A stretch of DNA of 64,000 nt, taken from assembly GCA_963705635.1 (NCBI GenBank), contig CAVPKH010000004.1, positions 1,162,686 to 1,226,685 on the forward strand, written 5' to 3'. Shown here in pieces: positions 49,756 through 59,981 of the stretch. The DNA is from VRUE01 sp963705635. GTDB lineage: Bacteria; Actinomycetota; Thermoleophilia; Solirubrobacterales; 70-9. Positions within the stretch are counted from its first letter, which is position 1; the number at the start of each line of letters is the position of its first letter. Made by a program: the position numbers and the translations under genes. The notes beneath the pieces were generated by a model. It worked only from the letters and a program-made list of their open reading frames with translations. It made no database searches and was not told the origin of the DNA.

Positions 49756-52209
49756 TCAGCTCTTGCTCGCCGGGCGCCGTTTCCGTGGCCGCCCGCCGCG
49801 CACCGGCTTGGCGTCGGCGACGCTGCGTTTGGGCGCCTTCGGCCGCCCGGTCGTCTGCAGCAGCTTCAGCGCCTGCACGTAGACCAGGTTCTTGTGCTTG
49901 CGGGTGATGTCGGCGTCGCGCATCGCCTCGAGGAACTCCTCCGGCCCATCGAAGTCGTGGATCCGCACCCGCACGCTGCCCAGGCCCTGGGCGACGTGGC
50001 TGTCGGAGCCGGCGCCCGGCACGATCCGGTACTTGCGGGCGAAGCGTTCGGCCTCCTCGTTGAAGGCGGTCAGCGCCACCCGCGGGTTGAAGACCTCGAG
50101 CACGTCGATCTCCTCGACCATGTCGAGCAGGTGCTCGTAGTCGGGCACCGAGTGGAAGCGATCGAACGGGTGCGGAACGTAGACGAGGCCGCCCTGCTCG
50201 CGGATCGCGGCGATCGTCTCCGCCATCGTCATCCCGCGCGGGATCTTCTCCTCGAGGAAGAGGCCGATCACCTCGCCCTGCTCGGCCGTCTTCACCTCCT
50301 CGGCGACGATCACCTTGATGTCGTCCATGCCCTCGGCGACGCGCCGCGCCTCGAGCGCCCCGGAGACCTCGTTGTGGTCGGTGATCGCGATCGCGCCGAG
50401 ACCGCGGTCACGGGCGGTCTCCAGCAGCACCTCGACCGGCGTCGCGCAGTCGGGCGAGTGGTCGGTGTGCATGTGCAGGTCGACCTCGATCAGCGGCCGC
50501 TCGGCGATACGGCGGCGCACCTCGGGCTTGCCCTCGGGATCGTGGCGACGAGCCGCCAAACGCAGGTAGATCGCCTCCAGCTCAGCCGCAACCTCGGCCC
50601 AGTCCCGCTGGAGCCCGCCCGGCTCGAGCAGCTCGTAGGAAGCCGGGAAGTAACCCTCCAGCAGCTTTCCGGTCGCCGCGCTGGTCACCGTGCGGGCATC
50701 GAGGCGACCGAAGAAGATCTCGACCAGCGGCCGCGCCACCTGGGTCGAGAGCACCCGCTCCTGGGGCGCGTGAAAGGTGGCGACGTTGAGCGAGGAGGAG
50801 TGCCGCAGCGCCGTCGAGGAGGCGCTCGGCGCGAAGGGCTCGTGGACGTGGACGATGTCCGGCGGCGTCGCCCGCAGCAGCTTTTTGACCTGATCGCCGA
50901 CGCCGGCGATCACGACCCGGTGGCCGCGCCGCTCGAGCTGCTCCGAGACACGCTCGACGAATTCGTTGACGGGCCTCCGGGTCTGCCGCCGGTGCGGCGT
51001 GACCTGGACTATCGAGAGTGGCTCAGGAGCTGGCAGCATGAGCCTGGCGGCGGACGCCGCGTCGACGTCTCGGGACCGGGGTCTTGCCGCAGCGTTGGCC
51101 GCGATGAACTCCTCGGTCTGCTCACGCGCCTCGTCGTCGGGGCGCTGGCTGTGCGGCGACTTCATCAGGTAGCTGGAGGGGCCGTCGAGCTGGCCGGCGA
51201 TGCCGTTGTTGAGCGCCAGCTTGATCAGCCGCACCGCGTCGATGACGACGCCGGCCGAGTTGGGCGAGTCCCAGACCTCGAGCTTCAGCTCGGCGGTCAG
51301 CGGCACGTCACCGAAGGCCTTGCCCTCGAGCCGGATGTGCGCCCACTTGCGGTCGGTCAGCCAGGGAACGTAGTCGGAGGGACCGACGTGGACGTTCTCG
51401 GCGGGCAGGTCGTGGCCCATGATCGAGGTGACGGCGTTGGTCTTGGAGATCTTCTTCGAGTCCAGCCGCTCGCGCTCGAGCATGTTGTAGAAGTCCATGT
51501 TGCCGCCGACGTTGAGCTGGCTGGTCCGCTCCAGCCGCACGCCGCGGTCGTGGAAGAGGCGGGCAAGCTGGCGGTGGACGATCGTCGCCCCGACCTGGGA
51601 CTTGATGTCGTCGCCGATGATCGGCAGGCCGGCATCCTTGAAGCGCTTGTCCCAGTAGTCCTCGCGGGCGATGAAGACCGGTAGGCAGTTGACGAAGCCG
51701 ACGCCGGCGGCGAGCGCCTGCTCGACGTACCACTTGGTCGCGTCCTCGGAGCCGACCGGCAGATAGCAGACGAGCACATCGGCCTTGGTCTCCTTGAGGA
51801 TGCCGACGATGTCGGCGGTCTCGCCCGGCGCCTTGGTGATCTTCTCCTTCAGGTACTTGCCGAGGCCGTCGTGAGTCATCCCCCGCTCGACCTTGACCCC
51901 CATGTTCGGCACCTCGGCGAATTTGATCGTGTCGTTCTGGCCGGACCAGATCGCCTCGGAGAGATCCTTGCCGACCTTCTCGGAATCGATGTCGAAGGCG
52001 GCGACGAACTCGACGTCGCGGACGTGGTAGCCGCCCAGCTCAACGTGCATCAGGCCGGGAACTTCCTCGGCGGGGTCGGCGTCCTGGTAGTAGTGGACGC
52101 CCTGGATGAAGGAGTTGGCGCAGTTGCCGACGCCGACGATCGCGACGCGGACCTTCTCGTCCGTGCGGCCGGCACCGTTGCTGCCATTTGCTCCGTTGCT
52201 ATCGCTCAT
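49756..52209 (-). CDS. ino1: Fusion: myo-inositol-1-phosphate synthase + truncated GT4-like domain + PHP domain
   Basis: An 817-residue continuous frame. Residues 15-372 are actinobacterial-type inositol-phosphate synthase (VAIVGVGNCANSFIQG; LNVGGNMDFYNML; KLEVWDSPNSAGVVIDAVRL), making inositol phosphate from glucose-6-phosphate. Residues 391-555 look like a GT4 glycosyltransferase: N-terminal Rossmann half (PPDIVHVHEPFAP) joined directly to the family's C-terminal tail (DWAEVAAELEAIYLRL), lacking the sugar-nucleotide half. Residues 575-780 are a PHP phosphoesterase (DLHMHTDHSPD, ITDHNE, VPHPFDRF, GSDSHVAQ). An internal ATG at 51039 could start a separate protein. It overlaps the upstream gene by 11 nt. 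Confidence 0.82.
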   Translation of the reverse strand: MSDSNGANGSNGAGRTDEKVRVAIVGVGNCANSFIQGVHYYQDADPAEEVPGLMHVELGGYHVRDVEFVAAFDIDSEKVGKDLSEAIWSGQNDTIKFAEVPNMGVKVERGMTHDGLGKYLKEKITKAPGETADIVGILKETKADVLVCYLPVGSEDATKWYVEQALAAGVGFVNCLPVFIAREDYWDKRFKDAGLPIIGDDIKSQVGATIVHRQLARLFHDRGVRLERTSQLNVGGNMDFYNMLERERLDSKKISKTNAVTSIMGHDLPAENVHVGPSDYVPWLTDRKWAHIRLEGKAFGDVPLTAELKLEVWDSPNSAGVVIDAVRLIKLALNNGIAGQLDGPSSYLMKSPHSQRPDDEAREQTEEFIAANAAARPRSRDVDAASAARLMLPAPEPLSIVQVTPHRRQTRRPVNEFVERVSEQLERRGHRVVIAGVGDQVKKLLRATPPDIVHVHEPFAPSASSTALRHSSSLNVATFHAPQERVLSTQVARPLVEIFFGRLDARTVTSAATGKLLEGYFPASYELLEPGGLQRDWAEVAAELEAIYLRLAARRHDPEGKPEVRRRIAERPLIEVDLHMHTDHSPDCATPVEVLLETARDRGLGAIAITDHNEVSGALEARRVAEGMDDIKVIVAEEVKTAEQGEVIGLFLEEKIPRGMTMAETIAAIREQGGLVYVPHPFDRFHSVPDYEHLLDMVEEIDVLEVFNPRVALTAFNEEAERFARKYRIVPGAGSDSHVAQGLGSVRVRIHDFDGPEEFLEAMRDADITRKHKNLVYVQALKLLQTTGRPKAPKRSVADAKPVRGGRPRKRRPASKS

Positions 52210-52936
52210 GAAATTCGAAGTCCTTCCTCGATGGGCTAGGTGGCAAGGGACACCCGGGCCCGGAACTGGTTACAGGTCTGGCGGCCGAAGCCGCCTCGTT
52301 TGAGAGCTCGTTTCGGACATGCCATACACGCTGGATCGTGGTGACGATGGTCAGCGCCGCGATCAGATAGACCGCGGGGGCCAGGAGCTCGAAATCTCCG
52401 AGTCCAGCGCCCTTGGCGAAGACCAATCCGACCGAGAGTATGACTACCCGGACGGGTCGCGTCGCCAATCCCACCTTGCACTCGACCCCGAGTGCCTCGG
52501 CGCGGGCGCGCGTGTAGGAGACCATCAGCGAGCCGAGCACGGCGACGACGCACATCGCGGCGGCGAAATCCTGGCCGGTAACGGCAAAGTAGCCGGCGAC
52601 GGCGGCGAGCACAATCCCCTCCTCGATGCGGTCCAGGGTCGAGTCGAGGAAGGCGCCAAACAGCGTCCCCTTGCCCGACATCCGCGAGTAGCGACCGTCG
52701 AGCGTGTCCATGACCGAGCCGAGAATGAAGGCGACGCCGGCGAGAAAGAAGAGGCGCTGGGTCACCAGGGCCGCGGCGACGAGGTTGCCGACGAGGCCGG
52801 CGACCGAGATCGCGTTCGGGGTCAGCCGCGACTCGATCAGGCGGTCGCGGGCGTAGGCACGAAGCTCCTGGCCGTTGCGGGACTGACGACCGTTGCGGCG
52901 ACCGCCAGGCGCCCTCGGGGGAGCCGAAGAATCCAT
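52199..52936 (-). CDS. CDP-alcohol phosphatidyltransferase, probably phosphatidylinositol-phosphate synthase
   Basis: A 245-residue membrane enzyme with about six helices. The signature D-G-x2-A/S-R-x8-G-x3-D-x3-D is complete (DGRYSRMSGKGTLFGAFLDS, then TLD). The next gene makes inositol phosphate, so transfer of a phosphatidyl group to inositol phosphate is the likely reaction. ATG of MDSSAPPRAPGG is used; the longer frame upstream has no family similarity. Overlaps the ino1 fusion start. Confidence 0.87.
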   Translation of the reverse strand: MDSSAPPRAPGGRRNGRQSRNGQELRAYARDRLIESRLTPNAISVAGLVGNLVAAALVTQRLFFLAGVAFILGSVMDTLDGRYSRMSGKGTLFGAFLDSTLDRIEEGIVLAAVAGYFAVTGQDFAAAMCVVAVLGSLMVSYTRARAEALGVECKVGLATRPVRVVILSVGLVFAKGAGLGDFELLAPAVYLIAALTIVTTIQRVWHVRNELSNEAASAARPVTSSGPGCPLPPSPSRKDFEFHER

Positions 52937-53034
52937 CGGGGTGAGGCTACCGGGCGACGAGGACCAAAGGCCAACCCCCCGAGCTGCATCAAATTCCCAA
53001 CCCGCTGGATAGGGGATTCGATGCAGTTGGGTCT

Positions 53035-53817
53035 TCAGGCCTCCGCTTCGCGCGGCCTGTTGGCGGAGCGCCAGGCCCAGGCGTGCGGGCGAGCGCGGGC
53101 GAGCAGGCGGCTGGCGACCAGGGCCGAGGCGCCGGCGACCATCCAGCCGAGGGCGACGTCGACCCAGTAGTGGTTGCCGGTGACGATCACGACCCAGGCG
53201 ATCAGCAGCGGCCAGGCGGCCCACCAGGCCTTCGACCACCAGTGGCGACAGACCCGCACCCCGGTGCCGCCGATCATCAGGGCGAAGGCGCAGTGCATGC
53301 TCGGAACCGCCGCGTAGGGGTTGATGAAGACCTTGGCCAGGCTCGAATCGTGGTTGACGCCGGAGAAGTCGGTGATCGTGTCGACGAAGCCGTCGTGGGG
53401 GAACATCCGCGGCGGCGCGGTCGGGAACGTCGTGTAGCCGATCAGGGCGAAGCCCATCGAGACGACGAACATGTTGCGGACGAAGTAGTAGGACTCGTTG
53501 CGGAAGAGGTAGAGCCAGACCAGGAAGCCGAGCGCAATCGAGAACTGGGCGTTGAGGTAGAGCTGGTTCGAGATGTCGATCACCCAGTGGGCGGGCAGGA
53601 AGAAGGCCTGCAGGCTGGGCTCGAAGAGGGTGTGCGCTCCGCGCTCGAAGTCGATCACCTGCTGGCCGTGCCCGATCGCCTCTGCCCTCTGACCGTCGGC
53701 GATGCCGCGCACGAGCTCGTAGGCGATGTCGACGAGGACCAGGATCCCCAGCTGGCGCCCGGCATCGCCCCATCCTTGGGGCAACTTGGATCCGATGCGG
53801 GCAAGGGCACGAGACAC
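53035..53817 (-). CDS. PAP2-family membrane phosphatase/phosphotransferase, AUR1-like
   Basis: A 260-residue membrane protein with about six helices. The PAP2 motifs are AVPSMHCAFALMIGGTG (the PSxH part) and GNHYWVDVALGW (the second catalytic His), the variant seen in inositol-phosphoryl-transferases. It may dephosphorylate phosphatidylinositol phosphate or move the inositol-phosphate group. GTG start (VSRALARIGSKL). It is 98 nt upstream of the phosphatidyltransferase, the gap holding an imperfect CTGCATC...GATGCAG hairpin (52984-53026). Confidence 0.84.
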   Translation of the reverse strand: MSRALARIGSKLPQGWGDAGRQLGILVLVDIAYELVRGIADGQRAEAIGHGQQVIDFERGAHTLFEPSLQAFFLPAHWVIDISNQLYLNAQFSIALGFLVWLYLFRNESYYFVRNMFVVSMGFALIGYTTFPTAPPRMFPHDGFVDTITDFSGVNHDSSLAKVFINPYAAVPSMHCAFALMIGGTGVRVCRHWWSKAWWAAWPLLIAWVVIVTGNHYWVDVALGWMVAGASALVASRLLARARPHAWAWRSANRPREAEA

Positions 53818-53862
53818 GGGACTGCAAATTGTAATTCGCCCGTTAACGGGCCACGGGCAGGA

Positions 53863-53947
53863 GTGGCGGGCGGGTCCTTTCGCGGCGGCCCTCCCCCTGT
53901 GCTCGGACGCGCTACGCGCGCCCTGCGCTATGGGGGACCCCCGCCAC
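53863..53947. repeat. Intergenic inverted repeat with GC-rich loop
   Basis: GTGGCGGGCGGGTCC (53863-53877) pairs with GGACCCCCGCCAC (53935-53947) with two bulged bases. The interior contains CCCCC against GGGGG and an alternating GC stretch. It lies between two leftward genes and resembles the other large palindromes in layout but shares no core with them. Confidence 0.5.
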
Positions 53948-53976
53948 CGCCCCACCCGCCCGAGACACCGCTGCGG

Positions 53977-54807
53977 CTAGCTGAGGAAGTTCTGGACCTG
54001 GTCAATGACTCGGGCATCGTTGATCCAGGGCCAGTGGCCGGCGGATGGGACGACTTGGAGTGTGGAGCTTGGGAGGGCTTGGGCGTAAGCCTCTCCCAGG
54101 TTGGGCTTGAGGAAGGGGTCGTTGGCGCCCCAGAGGACCAGAGCTGGACAGGTGAGGCGGCCCAGGTCCTTGCCGGCAAAGGCGAGGCGGTCGGGGTCGG
54201 CGTGGCGGTAGAGGGCGAGTGTGGCCTGGTTGGTGCCGTGGTCCATGTGGCGCCAGATCATCTCGATGAACCACGGTGGCATCGGGCGACCGTCGCCCGA
54301 GAGCTGGCGCATGATCAATCCCATCGAAGACTTGGTGGTGGTCGCGTTGGCGAGCTCGCCGAGGCCGCGGCGGCGCCAGATCTGGGCGACCCAGTGCCAG
54401 CGGTAACCGGGCAGCAGGGGGATCGCGTTGATCACGACGAGCTTCTCGATCAGCTGCGGCCGGCGCTGCGCCCCGATCAGCGCCAGCGAGCCCCAATCGT
54501 GGACGACCAGCTTTCGCCTGCCGATGCCGAGCTGATCGAGGCACTTCTCGAGGAAGGCCGAAAGGCCGTACATCGAGTAATCGAAGCGGGCGGGGTCCGG
54601 TCGAGCGGAGCGACCCCAACCCGGCATGTCAATCGCGATCGCGGCGCCGCCGCGTTCCATGAAGGGCAGCCAGTCCGCGCCGTGCGTCGGGTTGCCGTGG
54701 CAGTAGACGACCGGCGTCCCCTCTCCCGCGACCCGCCGGTAGAAGACGCGCACCCCGTCGACCCAAAGCTCCCCCTCTTCGATCGCCGCGGTCACCGCTC
54801 GAACCAT
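53977..54807 (-). CDS. Alpha/beta hydrolase, haloalkane dehalogenase/epoxide hydrolase-like
   Basis: A 276-residue hydrolase. CHGNPTHGADW forms the oxyanion hole, and the nucleophile is Asp104 in VVHDWGS rather than Ser, as in dehalogenases and epoxide hydrolases. The acid is in LWGANDPFLKP and the base His in SAGHWPW. ATG of MVRAVTAAIEEGELW is chosen; it is 22 nt from the divergent nth start. Substrate unknown. Confidence 0.84.
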   Translation of the reverse strand: MVRAVTAAIEEGELWVDGVRVFYRRVAGEGTPVVYCHGNPTHGADWLPFMERGGAAIAIDMPGWGRSARPDPARFDYSMYGLSAFLEKCLDQLGIGRRKLVVHDWGSLALIGAQRRPQLIEKLVVINAIPLLPGYRWHWVAQIWRRRGLGELANATTTKSSMGLIMRQLSGDGRPMPPWFIEMIWRHMDHGTNQATLALYRHADPDRLAFAGKDLGRLTCPALVLWGANDPFLKPNLGEAYAQALPSSTLQVVPSAGHWPWINDARVIDQVQNFLS

Positions 54808-54829
54808 AGGGCGGATTAGGGTCCGGGGC

Positions 54830-55495
54830 GTGTCCTGGAAACGACCGCCAAAGCGCCGGGTCCGCGCGATCCGCGACCGGCTGCGCGAGATGTACGGGCA
54901 GCCGACCAACGAGCCGCACCGGCAGCCGATCGCCGAGCTGGTCAAGACCGTGCTCTCCCAGCACACCAACGACCGCAACCGCGACCGCGCCTTCGCCGCC
55001 CTGCGCGAGCGCTTCCCGAGCTGGGAGGAAGTTCGCGACGCGCCGGTCAGCGAGGTCGAGGAGGCGATCCGGCCCGGCGGCCTCGGCCGGCAGAAGGCGC
55101 CGCGGATCCAGGCGATCCTCGAACGCCTCGGCGACGACCCCGACCTCGGCTGGACCGAGGCCGCAGCGCCCGAGGAATCGATGGAATTCCTCGTCTCGCT
55201 GCCGGGCGTCGGGCGCAAAACCGCGGCCTGCGTTCTGATGTTCACCTGGGGCATTCCCGAGATCCCCGTCGACGTCCACGTGCACCGCGTCGGCGGCCGC
55301 CTCGGCCTCTTTCCGGAAAAGGCACCCTTCGAACGCGCCCACGACGAGATGCTGGCGATCGTCGACCCCGAGGACGCCTACGAGCTGCACATGAACCTGA
55401 TTCGCCACGGCCGCGAGGTCTGTCGGCCAAAACCGCGCTGCGGGGAGTGCGAGCTGCGTCGCATGTGCCCCTGGTACCGTGCCGGGCGCAAATGA
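54830..55495 (+). CDS. nth: Endonuclease III-like DNA glycosylase/AP lyase
   Basis: A 221-residue base-excision repair enzyme acting on oxidised pyrimidines. The HhH motif is LPGVGRKTA with catalytic Lys130; catalytic Asp148 is in PVDVHVHRV. The Fe-S loop is C-x5-C-x2-C-x5-C (VCRPKPRCGECELRRMC), one residue shorter in the first gap than the usual x6. GTG start. The stop overlaps the cytochrome start (ATGA). Confidence 0.9.
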   Translation: MSWKRPPKRRVRAIRDRLREMYGQPTNEPHRQPIAELVKTVLSQHTNDRNRDRAFAALRERFPSWEEVRDAPVSEVEEAIRPGGLGRQKAPRIQAILERLGDDPDLGWTEAAAPEESMEFLVSLPGVGRKTAACVLMFTWGIPEIPVDVHVHRVGGRLGLFPEKAPFERAHDEMLAIVDPEDAYELHMNLIRHGREVCRPKPRCGECELRRMCPWYRAGRK

Positions 55496-55911
55496 GCAAA
55501 AAGACCTTCATCGTCTTCGGGCTGCTGGTCCTATTCCTCGCGGTCCTGATCCCCTGGCTCGCCTTCCGCTCGGACGGCGACGCGGCCATGGGCGCCCAGG
55601 AGGTGCCGGCTGACCTCAAGTCGGGCCAGAGCCTCTTCCAAACCAACTGCGGCACCTGCCACACCCTCTACGCGGCGGGCACCGACGGCAACTACGGGCC
55701 CAACCTCGACGAACTGCTGGCGGAATCCGGACCGCCGACGGGGCCGGAAGCCGCGAAAACGATCGAAACGACCGAAACGCTCGTCCTGGAAGCGGTCGAA
55801 AAAGGCCGCGACAACACGACGGTGCCGGGCCGGATGCCGGGCGGCATCCTCAACCAGGAGCAGGCCAAGGAAGTCTCCGAATTCGTCGCCCGCACCGCCG
55901 GCGAGGGTTGA
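55492..55911 (+). CDS. Membrane-anchored class I cytochrome c
   Basis: A 139-residue protein: N-terminal anchor helix (FIVFGLLVLFLAVLIPWLAF), then one haem site CGTCH and a methionine ligand in VPGRMPGG. It would carry electrons at the outer face of the membrane. It is coupled by ATGA to the DNA-repair gene nth, a pairing with no obvious functional link. The stop is 6 nt before palindrome D1. Confidence 0.87.
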   Translation: MSKKTFIVFGLLVLFLAVLIPWLAFRSDGDAAMGAQEVPADLKSGQSLFQTNCGTCHTLYAAGTDGNYGPNLDELLAESGPPTGPEAAKTIETTETLVLEAVEKGRDNTTVPGRMPGGILNQEQAKEVSEFVARTAGEG

Positions 55912-55916
55912 CGGTC

Positions 55917-56027
55917 GCCCATCCCCGGAAGGGGTTCCACTTAACTTTTTCGGTGGAACGAATCTAGCTGTCGCCCGCAGCGCGCGCCGAAAAAGTACAA
56001 GACGTTCCACCCCTTCCGGGGATGGGC
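55917..56027. repeat. Nested palindromic element D1 with alternative pairing
   Basis: Outer arms 55917-55934 and 56010-56027 are an 18-bp perfect inverted repeat. The inner stem ACTTTTTCGG (55944-55953) pairs with CCGAAAAAGT (55987-55996). GTGGAAC (55953-55959) can pair with GTTCCAC either at 55934-55940 or at 56004-56010, so two exclusive folds are possible. It lies between convergent genes. Confidence 0.8.
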
Positions 56028-56043
56028 TCTATCCAGCTTGTGG

Positions 56044-57267
56044 CTAACGAAAAAGCAGGGCGCTGTAGAGGCCGGCGTGGTCGGAGTCCCAGAAGCCGTT
56101 GACCGGCTGACGGCCGGTTACGGCTGAGGTTTTGAGCTTGATTTCCTTCGGATCGCGCGTCATCACATGGTCGACCTGGTGGTTGAAGTCGGCGACGCTG
56201 CCGCCGGCGCCGACCGCGAGCAGGCTCGAGTTGAGGCAGCAGCCGAGCGGCGTGTTGGTGCTGCGCTCCCGCATCCCGGCCCCGAGCAGGGTCCGGTAGG
56301 CCTGCTGGTCCCCCGCTTCGACCGTGTCGTCGTCGGAGTTGAGGTCGCCGAGGAGGACGACCGGCAGGCTGGTGGTGGCGGGACCGCCGGGAGCGACCAA
56401 TTCGCCCGCCTGCAGGGCGCGGATGCTCGGCACCTGGGTCGCTGGGTCGAACGCCTCGAGGTGGGTGTTGACGAAGCGGAAGAGGTGGCTGCCGCGGACC
56501 TTGGCGTCAACTGCGGTCCAGCCGCGGGTGACGGCGAGCTTGACGCCGGAGACCGTCACGACCAGCAGGTTGGCGAAGTGGGCGGCCTGCGGATGCTTGA
56601 CGGTGACGCCGGCCCCGTTGCGGGCCAGGATCACGTCGCGCATGGTCAGCCTGCCGTTGATCTCGGCGTTGGGGATCGCCCCATTGGGGCCGTCGTTGGC
56701 AACGCCGTTCTCGTTAGCCGGCGCTTCGAAGTCGAACTCGTCCTGGGCGACGGCGACGCGGTACTGCGGCTTGCCCTTGCCCTTGTTGAGCTGGGCGAGC
56801 AGTTCGGAGAGGTAGTCGTAGCGAACGGCGCTCGCCGTCGGCGTCGCTCCCGAGTTGAGGAAGACTTCGAGGCTGGGTGGCCCGGTGCGCCAGAGCGCCA
56901 CCTCCTGCAGGCCGACGAGGTCGGGCTTCTTCTTGAGGATCTCCTGAGCGAGGCCCTTGGCCCGGGTCGGAAAGCTGTTGGCCGTTACTTCGCGCAGGAT
57001 CTGGCCGGTCGCTTCGGTGAAGGCGGTGAGGCCCGACGCCGAGATGGCGGGAGCGAGGTCCGCGCCGAGGTAGAGGTTGCGGGTCATCACCTTGACTTCC
57101 TTGGGCGCGGCCTGGCCTTTGCCGTGGTGAGCCTCTTGGCCTTTGTGGTGACCATGGTCCTCGCGCGCCTCAGCCGCAGCGAGGGCTGGGAGCAGGCCAA
57201 AGACCAGAGCTGCGGCCAAAGCCAGCAGGACGGCCGTCCGCCGGATCGACTCGTGAGCGTGGATCAA
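56044..57267 (-). CDS. Secreted endonuclease/exonuclease/phosphatase-family protein
   Basis: A 407-residue exported protein. The signal peptide is RTAVLLALAAALVFGLLPAL, followed by a His-rich segment (REDHGHHKGQEAHHGKGQ) that may bind metal. The catalytic domain shows MTRNLYLGADL, GLQEVALW, VVLLGDLNSDDD and the final SDHAGLYSALL, the family's Asn, Glu, Asp-Asn and Asp-His sites. Substrate (DNA, RNA, lipid or sugar phosphate) unknown. The TTG start is chosen for its GAGGAGACAAC Shine-Dalgarno and position before the signal peptide. Confidence 0.83.
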   Translation of the reverse strand: MIHAHESIRRTAVLLALAAALVFGLLPALAAAEAREDHGHHKGQEAHHGKGQAAPKEVKVMTRNLYLGADLAPAISASGLTAFTEATGQILREVTANSFPTRAKGLAQEILKKKPDLVGLQEVALWRTGPPSLEVFLNSGATPTASAVRYDYLSELLAQLNKGKGKPQYRVAVAQDEFDFEAPANENGVANDGPNGAIPNAEINGRLTMRDVILARNGAGVTVKHPQAAHFANLLVVTVSGVKLAVTRGWTAVDAKVRGSHLFRFVNTHLEAFDPATQVPSIRALQAGELVAPGGPATTSLPVVLLGDLNSDDDTVEAGDQQAYRTLLGAGMRERSTNTPLGCCLNSSLLAVGAGGSVADFNHQVDHVMTRDPKEIKLKTSAVTGRQPVNGFWDSDHAGLYSALLFR

Positions 57268-57342
57268 GTTGTCTCCTCTTCGTCTGCGACCCACCGTCGC
57301 CGGGGATCGATTCGTCGAGGCGCCTCCTGCTACCCGCAACCC

Positions 57343-57370
57343 ACTATACGGGCAAAGGATTTGCATCCAA
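57343..57370 (-). promoter_or_regulatory. Predicted promoter of the secreted phosphatase gene
   Basis: On the minus strand TTGGAT (57365-57370), 16-nt spacer, TATAGT (57343-57348). It overlaps the divergent dnaK promoter. Confidence 0.5.
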
Positions 57371-57388
57371 TGCACGATCTGCCATACT
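57361..57388 (+). promoter_or_regulatory. Predicted dnaK promoter with dyad TGCAT-CCA-ATGCA
   Basis: TTGCAT (57361-57366), 16-nt spacer, CATACT (57383-57388). The dyad at 57362-57374 covers the -35 boxes of both divergent promoters and is a candidate regulator site. No HAIR-type sequence (CTTGAGT-N7-ACTCAAG) is seen in the gap. Confidence 0.45.
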
Positions 57389-57439
57389 GACGCTTAGATT
57401 TCTTAAGGCAGAACGAACTAGAGTCGGAGGCACTTAATA

Positions 57440-59343
<1,904 letters not shown>

Positions 59344-59347
<4 letters not shown>

Positions 59348-59976
59348 GGCCGGATCAGCGGGACGACTCCGGGACTGAGGAGCACCGGCCCGCGGGTCCT
59401 GTCGGTGCAGGGGGCCCACCGGCCCCTGCGGTCGCTAAAGCGTCCTCGGGGCCGGTCCCCCCTACACCGCCACCCGCGGGAGATACGCAACAGGCAGACG
59501 CAGTCGAGAGCGACCTCGATGCGTTGCTCGCAGACACCCAGCGCGAGCGAGACGAGTACCTGGACCTCGCCAAGCGGACGAAGGCCGACTTCGAGAACTA
59601 CCGCAAGCGGATGACCGCGGAGGTTCAGGCTGCAACCGCTCGCGGGCGAGGTGAGCTGATTCGGGATGTGGTGCCCGTGCTTGACGATCTCGAGCGGGCG
59701 TTGCAGGCTGCCGGCCTGGACCCCGAGGGCGACTCGGAAGACGGGTTGGCCCACGGGGTGCTGCTCGTCTTCCGCAGCTTGCGGGACTCGCTGAATCGCA
59801 ATGGCGTCGAGGCCGTCGACCCCAGGGGGGAGAAGTTCGACCCGCTGGCGCACGAGGCGCTCTCGACCGTTCCCGGCGAGGGGACGGAATCGGGCACCGT
59901 CGTCGAGGTCCTGCAGAAGGGCTACCGGCTTGGCGATCAGCTGATCCGGCCGGCTCGTGTGGTGGTGAGCGAGTAG
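59344..59976 (+). CDS. grpE: Nucleotide exchange factor GrpE
   Basis: A 210-residue DnaK cofactor that releases ADP. A 50-residue Pro/Ala-rich N-terminus is followed by the long helix (DLAKRTKADFENYRKRMTAE) and beta domain (DPLAHEALSTVPGEG, then LQKGYRLGDQLIRPARVVVS). The C-terminal signature GYRLGDQLIRPA is intact. Five nt separate its stop from dnaJ. Confidence 0.95.
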
Positions 59977-59981
59977 AGCGC

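Noticed and set aside
53035..53955. Longer N-terminus for the PAP2 gene reaching 53955
   Set aside because: The extra 46 codons run through an intergenic inverted repeat and have no membrane or family sequence; GTG 53817 fits better.
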